Source of the DNA: an uncultured Marinococcus sp.
GTDB lineage: Bacteria; Bacillota; Bacilli; Bacillales; Marinococcaceae
DNA: 64,000 bases
Direction of reading: 5' to 3'
Assembly (NCBI RefSeq): GCF_947493875.1
Contig: NZ_CANLSU010000006.1
Location: forward strand, 213,534 to 277,533
Under the pieces are notes generated by a model that was not told the origin of the DNA, did not search any database, and worked only from the letters and a program-made list of their open reading frames with translations. Positions within the stretch are counted from its first letter, which is position 1. Each line of letters begins with the position of its first letter. Shown piece after piece: positions 59,081-64,000 of the stretch. The position numbers and the translations under genes are program-made.

Positions 59081-59641
59081 TTATACTGGCAAACTATGTA
59101 GAAAACTATTGTACAGCCGTAAACCGGCGTACCCCGTACCAAAAATAAAAAGTCCCCAGAAGGATAGATGCAGAAATAAAAAACCAGCCACTCCGGCAAA
59201 ACGGAGGGAAGGAGCCAGGCGGATGATCAAATAGACAAAGGACACAAGCGTCGCTCCTATGAAAAGTCCCCCGAGTATATAGAGATAAGAAGTAAGGAAC
59301 AGCGACACGCCCCCTGCCATTAAATAAATCCATGCGCAGCTCTGAAGATAGGAACGGATATCCCCTTTTTCTTCACTCAGAAAAAACAGCAGGGACAACC
59401 CCATCATCGTGTCTGAAATTAATTTTAATGCAGCAATAATCATAAAAAACACAAGCATCAGTACAAAAAGCATGGTTAATTTAATTCCATTGTCTGAAAA
59501 AAATTCGAGCATTCCCTGATAAATGCCGGCTGATTCTAAAAATGCGGCGATATATTGCTGCGACCAAATGCCAAAGGATAAACAAAAAAATAAAATGGCA
59601 AGAATCGGAAAGTGGCTGGTTAAATATGCATTTTTCACCAC
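59081..59641 (-). CDS. YufK-like membrane protein (DUF5366)
   Basis: 186 residues with about five membrane helices (roughly 8-28, 50-72, 78-90, 98-120, 123-142, 150-175). Opens MVKNAYLTSHFPILAILFFCLSFGIWSQQYI. Similar in layout to B. subtilis YufK, a family of unknown function. No catalytic motif. Lies 12 bases after the heme-monooxygenase-like gene and is probably the last gene of that operon. Confidence 0.7.
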   Translation of the reverse strand: MVKNAYLTSHFPILAILFFCLSFGIWSQQYIAAFLESAGIYQGMLEFFSDNGIKLTMLFVLMLVFFMIIAALKLISDTMMGLSLLFFLSEEKGDIRSYLQSCAWIYLMAGGVSLFLTSYLYILGGLFIGATLVSFVYLIIRLAPSLRFAGVAGFLFLHLSFWGLFIFGTGYAGLRLYNSFLHSLPV

Positions 59642-59653
59642 GGGCCTCCAGGT

Positions 59654-59959
59654 TTAACTGGCATGGACTACGCGAAATTGGCGGATCTGGTTCCCGGTAG
59701 CAGCACTCTCTCTTTTCTCCTGTCCTCCTGCACGGTGAGCGGACTTAAATGAGTCACTTTCGAGCCAGTTTTCAAAATCTTCCTTGGTTTCCCATTTTGT
59801 AAAAACAAGCTGTTTTCCGTCTTCGGTCGCTTCATCTAAAAACAAAAATTCCAGACAGCCTGGCACCTGATTCATTTTTTCAGCGCTGGCACCGAAGCGT
59901 TCCTGGATTTGTTCTTTCGCTTCTTCTGGTACATCAAGTTCATTGATAACAACGTACAT
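59654..59959 (-). CDS. Antibiotic-biosynthesis-monooxygenase-fold protein (HmoA/IsdG-like)
   Basis: 101 residues from ATG 59959 with AGAGGG upstream (an earlier ATG at 60016 overlaps trmL). Ferredoxin-like ABM fold: MYVVINELDVPEE, VPGCLEFLFL, VFTKWETKEDFENWLESDSFKSAHR. The Asn near the start, the Trp in the KW motif and the His in SAHR occupy the positions of the IsdG/HmoA heme-degrading residues. Heme degradation is the best guess but not certain. Confidence 0.72.
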   Translation of the reverse strand: MYVVINELDVPEEAKEQIQERFGASAEKMNQVPGCLEFLFLDEATEDGKQLVFTKWETKEDFENWLESDSFKSAHRAGGQEKRESAATGNQIRQFRVVHAS

Positions 59960-59975
59960 CCTGATCCCTCTTTCA

Positions 59976-60449
59976 TTATTGTAATTGTGGAAATGCCTGC
60001 TGGCGGAGTGCTTCATATACTAAAATAGCTGCTGTATTAGACAAATTCAAGGAACGGACTTTATCATTCTGGGGTATCCGGATGCACTTTTCCCGGTACT
60101 GCTCTGTCACATATTCCGGCAAACCGGTTGTTTCGCGTCCAAACACAAAAAAATAATCTTTAGCAGGATCTGAATAGTCATGAACGGTATATGACGACGA
60201 GCCTACTGTTTCTACAAAGAAGAACTCCGCTTCCGGATACGTATCCATCCATTCTTCAAGTGAATCATAATAGTGAATCTGCACATTCGGCCAGTAATCA
60301 CAGCCGGCGCGCTTGAGCATCCGGTCTTCCGTGGAAAATCCAAGGGGTCGTATCAGGTGCAGGTGGGTGTCCGTCCCCGCACACGTTCTTGCAATATTTC
60401 CGGTGTTCGCCGGTATTTCTGGTTGAAATAATACTACATGTAAAGCCAA
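59976..60449 (-). CDS. trmL: tRNA (cytidine/uridine-34-2'-O)-methyltransferase
   Basis: SPOUT methyltransferase of the wobble base of tRNA-Leu in characterised homologues. 157 residues. Motif 1 LFQPEIPANTGNIARTCAGTDTHLHLIRPLGF, the knot segments YFFVFGRETTGLPEYV and IRIPQNDKVRSLNLSNTAAILVYEALRQ. The two tRNA-Leu genes with UAA and CAA anticodons, the known E. coli TrmL substrates, are at 63.1-63.3 kb. Confidence 0.93.
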   Translation of the reverse strand: MALHVVLFQPEIPANTGNIARTCAGTDTHLHLIRPLGFSTEDRMLKRAGCDYWPNVQIHYYDSLEEWMDTYPEAEFFFVETVGSSSYTVHDYSDPAKDYFFVFGRETTGLPEYVTEQYREKCIRIPQNDKVRSLNLSNTAAILVYEALRQQAFPQLQ

Positions 60450-60469
60450 GTCGCTCTCTCCTTCTTTTT

Positions 60470-60997
60470 CTACCGCGAAACTGCCTGCGCTTTTTCTAAT
60501 GCAAGCAATCCTTCTTTTAAATGTACTCCTCCGCCAAATCCTACCATTTTCCCGTTTTTACCAATGACCCGGTGGCATGGAACGATAATGGAAACCGGAT
60601 TTTTATTATTGGCCATTCCCACTGCCCGGAAAGCCTTCGGCGAATTGGCCTCCTCAGCAATTTCTGCATATGATTTCGTCGTTCCATAAGGAATACTCTG
60701 AAGTGCCTGCCACACTCTCTTTTGAAAAGGCGTTCCCCTCATATCGAGCGGCACGGTAAACGTAGTGCGCTCGTTCGCCGCATATTCTTCAAGCTCCCGG
60801 AAAACTTCATTATGCATTGGATGCAATTCTGCCCGCAGTTCGCATGAACTTCCAATGTGTTTTTTCAGCCATAAGTTTATCCGGTCTTCGTTTTCTTCCA
60901 CCGAACCGAAGTGCAGCATGCAGACTCGAGCTTTATACAATACTACAGTCACTTCACCAATACCGTTAATTGCTTGTGATGCGGCAAAAGCTTCCAT
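60470..60997 (-). CDS. ogt: Methylated-DNA--protein-cysteine methyltransferase
   Basis: Suicidal repair of O6-methylguanine in DNA. 175 residues: variable N-terminal domain, then the C-terminal ATase domain with GTPFQKRVWQALQSIPYGTTKSYAEIAEE (recognition helix), AVGMANNKNPVSIIVPCHRVIGKNGKMVGFGGGVHLK (acceptor Cys in PCHR). Strong SD AAGGAGG. Lies 20 bases upstream of trmL. Confidence 0.95.
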   Translation of the reverse strand: MEAFAASQAINGIGEVTVVLYKARVCMLHFGSVEENEDRINLWLKKHIGSSCELRAELHPMHNEVFRELEEYAANERTTFTVPLDMRGTPFQKRVWQALQSIPYGTTKSYAEIAEEANSPKAFRAVGMANNKNPVSIIVPCHRVIGKNGKMVGFGGGVHLKEGLLALEKAQAVSR

Positions 60998-61026
60998 GAA
61001 GATCCTCCTTATTACATTTTCTTCTA

Positions 61027-62172
61027 TTATACTCGTTCCGGGGAGGTTTTATCCAATGCTTTTGTAACCTCTTCAAGCACTTCTGCCTCTTCTTCTCTAC
61101 TGTTAGCGGTATGCAGAGCCTCTACCCCTTCCTGCGTGGGCATTTCTCCCAGAGCCCAGGCACAGGCACCGCGAATGACCGGCCGCGGATCGTCGCGCAG
61201 CAGCTGTATGATCGTTGGAATCGCGGATTTTTCTTTCATATGGCCGAGGGCAATCAGCGCATTACGCTGAATTGGCTTTTTTCCTCTCCAGGAGCCAGCA
61301 ATATACCCGAATTTTTCCTTAAACTCTCTGTTGGAAATGGTTAATAACGGTTCGAGCAGTGGCTTGACTACCTCCGGCTCGGGTTCAAACTCTGGATGAT
61401 TATGAAAATCCACGCCCTTGTTTTCCGGACACACCTGCTGACAGGTATCACAACCGTATAGTCTATTACCAAGCTTATGACGGTAGCGCTCCGGCAGAGC
61501 CTCCTTCGTCTGCGTCAAATAGGCGATACATTTTTTCGCGTCAAGCTGACCTCCCTGAATCAAAGCATCCGTTGGGCATAAATCCACACAGCGGTTGCAC
61601 GTGCCGCATTGATCCATCAGCGGCGTATCCTCCGGCAGGTAAAGTGTTGTAATCATTTCGCCTAAGTATACATACGAACCGAACTCGGGAGTAATAATGG
61701 CGCAGTTTTTTCCGCTCCATCCAATGCCGGCCCGCTCCGCGACCGCCCGATCCGATAATTCACCGGTATCAACCATGGATTTGCACTCAGCCCCGGGCAC
61801 CGTTTCTTGTATAAAGGCCTCCAGTTGGTTTAATTTATCCCGGAGCACATCATGGTAATCCTTTCCCCAGGAGGCCCTGCAAAACTGGCCTCTGCGTGCT
61901 CCCGGACGATTTTTTGGCGCATCCGGAAGCTTTGTTGGATATGCGAGAGCGATAGAGATAATCGTTGTTGCTTCCGTCAGCAGCAGCTCGGGATGGGTTC
62001 TTTTTTCAATATCGTCTTCTTCAAAGCCGGATTGGTAGTTCAGCCGCTGCTGTTCTTTCAGCCTCGCTTTTAAAGTCACAAAAGGAGAGGCGGAGGCAAA
62101 GCCTACTTTATCGATACCGATAGACTCCGCAAACACCTGAATCTCCTCTTTTAATTCTTCTGCCGTTCGCAT
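61027..62172 (-). CDS. queG: Epoxyqueuosine reductase
   Basis: Cobalamin and iron-sulfur enzyme that reduces epoxyqueuosine to queuosine in tRNA, the last step after QueA. 381 residues from ATG 62172 (AAAGGAGG 7 bases upstream). N-terminal domain with VDTGELSDRAVAERAGIGWSGKN, two 4Fe-4S motifs (CGTCNRCVDLCPTDAL; CDTCQQVCPEN) and a C-terminal HEAT-like repeat domain (AIPTIIQLLRDDPRPVIRGACAWALGEM). It is separated from queA/tgt by about 48 kb here. Confidence 0.96.
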   Translation of the reverse strand: MRTAEELKEEIQVFAESIGIDKVGFASASPFVTLKARLKEQQRLNYQSGFEEDDIEKRTHPELLLTEATTIISIALAYPTKLPDAPKNRPGARRGQFCRASWGKDYHDVLRDKLNQLEAFIQETVPGAECKSMVDTGELSDRAVAERAGIGWSGKNCAIITPEFGSYVYLGEMITTLYLPEDTPLMDQCGTCNRCVDLCPTDALIQGGQLDAKKCIAYLTQTKEALPERYRHKLGNRLYGCDTCQQVCPENKGVDFHNHPEFEPEPEVVKPLLEPLLTISNREFKEKFGYIAGSWRGKKPIQRNALIALGHMKEKSAIPTIIQLLRDDPRPVIRGACAWALGEMPTQEGVEALHTANSREEEAEVLEEVTKALDKTSPERV

Positions 62173-62257
62173 GGACGGCCCTCCTTTATAAATCATTTCG
62201 CCGGAGTCTGTAAAAGTGATATGATACATTATGAGCTAGACACGAAGGGGGATATAT

Positions 62258-62959
62258 ATGCTCAAAGACATTTCTATTTCTTCTGCTGTTTTTAAAATTA
62301 TTCCTTCTTTTCAATGCGGCGTCAACATCTACCGTGACATCGTTATTGATGACTCCCCGGGAATGCTCCGGGGGCGGATGGACTTCTTTCATAAACAAAT
62401 CCAGATGGATCTGCTTGACCAGTCTATCTATGACTATACAGGTGTTCGGCAGTGGCAACAAATATTAGAACACGCAGGGCTTATTGACCGGTCTCTTCCG
62501 CCTCTTCATGAGCAGCTGTACAAAAACTTACAGGCAGATAAAATCCCGCCTTCTGAGCACTCCGGTGAAGACCTTATTCATTTTTTTAATCTGCAGTATG
62601 AAACTCCGGTTATATTGATCGATGCAGACTCTGTTTTCGATTATGTAAAAATCGGCTTCGGCGTTGAGCAGGATCAGCTTCAGATTACTGAAAATCATCT
62701 CCACCCGATGTACGGACAAATTATAGCCAAGGATCGCAAGAAAACATTGGCCTCATTAAGCGGACCAGGCCTGTACAGCCGAACCAGCCGTTCGACTACT
62801 ACAGCAATACAATTAACCTTTATGCGGCCACAGCTTTCCAAAGAGTCAGCTGTTGAACTTACTGAGGCGGTTGGAGACATGTTTACACAAATACACGGTG
62901 GCACCTTTGAAAGCCGTCTTCTGCGCGCAGCTTCCCCTGTCTGGGAGCTCTCCTTATGA
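62258..62959 (+). CDS. B3/4-domain protein (YbdN/EbsC-like tRNA-editing fold)
   Basis: 233 residues resembling the B3/B4 editing module of the phenylalanyl-tRNA synthetase beta subunit found as a free protein: SMR-like IDDSPGMLRGRMDF, GVRQWQQIL, ADKIPPSEHSGEDLIHFFNLQYETPVILIDADSV and SRTSRSTTTAIQLTFMRP. Free-standing members are suspected to act on mischarged tRNA but are poorly studied. AAGGGGG precedes the ATG. Divergent from queG, next to the tRNA cluster. Confidence 0.75.
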   Translation: MLKDISISSAVFKIIPSFQCGVNIYRDIVIDDSPGMLRGRMDFFHKQIQMDLLDQSIYDYTGVRQWQQILEHAGLIDRSLPPLHEQLYKNLQADKIPPSEHSGEDLIHFFNLQYETPVILIDADSVFDYVKIGFGVEQDQLQITENHLHPMYGQIIAKDRKKTLASLSGPGLYSRTSRSTTTAIQLTFMRPQLSKESAVELTEAVGDMFTQIHGGTFESRLLRAASPVWELSL

Positions 62960-62963
62960 CTAT

Positions 62964-63004
62964 AAAAAAAGTCTCTCCTTTTTTGAAAAGGAAAGACTTT
63001 TTCT
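62964..63004. terminator. Bidirectional terminator, B3/4 gene and tRNA cluster side
   Basis: AAAGTC-CCTTTT/AAAAGG-GACTTT hairpin with small internal mismatches and TTTTTC. Confidence 0.8.
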
Positions 63005-63081
63005 TTATGCACAGCTTCAGCATTTAAAATTAAACATAAAAATAACGTTTCCCATTAGAAACGTCTTCCTGGCTCGTTAAA

Positions 63082-63167
63082 TGGTAGCGAAGGTGGGACT
63101 CGAACCCACACGTCCAGAGGACACTTGATTTTGAGTCAAGCGCGTCTACCGGTTCCGCCACTTCGCC
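63082..63167 (-). tRNA. tRNA-Leu (CAA)
   Basis: Class II cloverleaf; anticodon loop CTCAAAA; TTCGAGTCC T loop; encoded CCA. Last tRNA of the cluster in transcription order. Confidence 0.97.
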
Positions 63168-63181
63168 GTTCAACTAAAAAA

Positions 63182-63271
63182 TGGTACCGAGGGCCGGACT
63201 CGAACCGGCACGGTTGATGACCAACCGCAGGATTTTAAGTCCTGTGTGTCTACCAATTCCACCACCCCGGC
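63182..63271 (-). tRNA. tRNA-Leu (TAA)
   Basis: Class II cloverleaf with long variable arm GGTTGGTCATCAACC; anticodon loop CTTAAAA; encoded CCA. Confidence 0.97.
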
Positions 63272-63294
63272 AGGCGTTTGCTTCTCTTTAATAA

Positions 63295-63369
63295 TGGAGG
63301 CGGTACCCGGATTCGAACCGGGGGATAAGGGTTTTGCAGACCCGTGCCTTACCACTTGGCTATACCGCC
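63295..63369 (-). tRNA. tRNA-Cys (GCA)
   Basis: Acceptor GGCGGTA; anticodon loop CTGCAAA; encoded CCA. Confidence 0.97.
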
Positions 63370-63403
63370 ATTCCAGAGAATGGCTCAATGCTTATGTTGA
63401 TAA

Positions 63404-63478
63404 TGGAGCGGAAGACGGGATTCGAACCCGCGACCCCCACCTTGGCAAGGTGATGTTCTACCACTGAACTACTTCCGC
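63404..63478 (-). tRNA. tRNA-Gly (GCC)
   Basis: Acceptor GCGGAAG; anticodon loop TTGCCAA; encoded CCA. Confidence 0.97.
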
Positions 63479-63481
63479 AAT

Positions 63482-63556
63482 TGGCTGGGCTAGCTGGATT
63501 CGAACCAGCGCATCACGGGACCAAAACCCGATGCCTTACCGCTTGGCTATAGCCCA
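63482..63556 (-). tRNA. tRNA-Gln (TTG)
   Basis: Acceptor TGGGCTA; anticodon loop TTTTGGT; encoded CCA. Only 3 bases from tRNA-Gly. Confidence 0.97.
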
Positions 63557-63566
63557 TTATCCAATA

Positions 63567-63643
63567 TGGGGCGATTGGTGGGAATTGAACCCACGCATGC
63601 CGGAACCACAATCCGGTGCGTTAACCACTTCGCCACAACCGCC
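63567..63643 (-). tRNA. tRNA-His (GTG)
   Basis: G-1 encoded and paired with C73 (identity element); anticodon loop TTGTGGT; encoded CCA. G34 is a queuosine substrate. Confidence 0.97.
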
Positions 63644-63666
63644 ATATGAACATAACACATTAAAAA

Positions 63667-63740
63667 TGGCAGGGGTAGTAGGAATCGAACCCACATTGGC
63701 GGTTTTGGAGACCGCTGTTTTGCCATTAAACTATACCCCT
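63667..63740 (-). tRNA. tRNA-Trp (CCA)
   Basis: Acceptor AGGGGTA; anticodon loop CTCCAAA; encoded 3' CCA. Confidence 0.97.
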
Positions 63741-63747
63741 GTATAAG

Positions 63748-63832
63748 TGGTGGAGGGGGACGGATTCGAACCGCCGAACCCGAAGGAGCGGATTTACAGT
63801 CCGCCGCGTTTGGCCAACTTCGCTACCCCTCC
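63748..63832 (-). tRNA. tRNA-Tyr (GTA)
   Basis: Class II cloverleaf with a long variable arm, as in bacterial tRNA-Tyr; anticodon loop CTGTAAA; encoded CCA. Queuosine substrate. Confidence 0.97.
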
Positions 63833-63837
63833 ACATA

Positions 63838-63913
<76 letters not shown>

Positions 63914-63923
63914 GTTTTTTAAA

Positions 63924-63999
63924 TGGTGGCTCGAGACGGAATCGAACCGCCGACACGAGGATTTTCAGTCCACTGCTCTACCGACTGAGCTATCGAGCC
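63924..63999 (-). tRNA. tRNA-Phe (GAA)
   Basis: Acceptor GGCTCGA/TCGAGCC; anticodon loop CTGAAAA; encoded CCA. First complete tRNA of the cluster inside the window; more probably lie beyond the edge. Confidence 0.97.
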
Positions 64000-64000
64000 A

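Noticed and set aside
63246..63746. Short plus-strand frames over the tRNA cluster with PGFEPG- and GIRTRDP-like peptides
   Set aside because: These are well-known spurious translations of reverse-strand tRNA genes.

Overview
The window is a chromosomal segment of a spore-forming Bacillaceae bacterium, possibly a haloalkaliphile. The evidence is Spo0B, ScoC/Hpr, ComN, PrsA, EcsAB, GlpP, a T-box leader, and Gram-positive gene orders and terminators. The salt or alkaline guess rests only on the acidic extracytoplasmic domains and is inference. Most genes are housekeeping genes. Strand use is mostly minus, with plus-strand islands at 16.6-17.1, 20.6-21.5, 27-28, 30.3-35.7 (one minus gene inside), 44.7-49, 55.8-56.4, 57.2-59 and 62.3-63 kb.

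Layout. (1) 1-20.4 kb resembles the B. subtilis aspS to spo0B region: aspS (cut by the window edge), hisS behind a T-box, dtd, rel, apt, recJ, a LapA-family gene, secF and secD as separate genes, comN, yajC, tgt-queA, ruvBA, yebC, niaR, pheA-pheB, obg-spo0B. (2) 20.6-36 kb resembles the B. subtilis hemE to prsA region: an atypical ureohydrolase, hemH-hemE, a class A PBP, a LiaF-like protein, an M20 amidohydrolase, ecsAB, hit, serC, yhaH, scoC, a DUF3267 protein, a YpmS-like protein and prsA. (3) 35.8-41 kb is a secretion and membrane-protein quality-control cluster: a CssRS-like two-component system, a complete IS3-family element, and an operon of lytic transglycosylase, a MifM-like arrest-peptide candidate and a second-type YidC. 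(4) 41-49.9 kb: yheA, yheB, a degenerate acyl-CoA synthetase homologue, an NAD(P)-binding protein, lemA, a structured intergenic region, an M29 aminopeptidase, pdxK, acylphosphatase and an arylamine N-acetyltransferase. (5) 49.9-63 kb: pgcA, glpD, glpK, glpP, msrA, a signal peptidase, a second class A PBP, a YufK-like protein, a heme monooxygenase-like protein, trmL, ogt, queG and a B3/4-domain protein. (6) 63.08-64.0 kb: ten minus-strand tRNA genes (Phe, Thr, Tyr, Trp, His, Gln, Gly, Cys, Leu, Leu in transcription order), the same order as the distal part of the B. subtilis trnD cluster, so a larger tRNA/rRNA unit probably lies beyond the right edge.

Functional links. Tgt, QueA and QueG supply late queuosine steps, and two substrate tRNAs (His GUG, Tyr GUA) are encoded at the right end. 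SecD, SecF, YajC, signal peptidase, PrsA, CssRS and YidC all act in protein export and envelope quality control. GlpP very probably controls glpD through a terminator in the glpD leader.

The strongest finding is the small gene at 40101-40370. It has the layout of B. subtilis mifM: an N-terminal membrane anchor, an acidic C-terminal tail, a position directly upstream of yidC, and a perfect 15-bp mRNA hairpin that joins its last codons to the yidC ribosome binding site. The IS3-family element next to it is inserted in the loop of the yidC transcription terminator, and it carries a clear programmed -1 frameshift signal.
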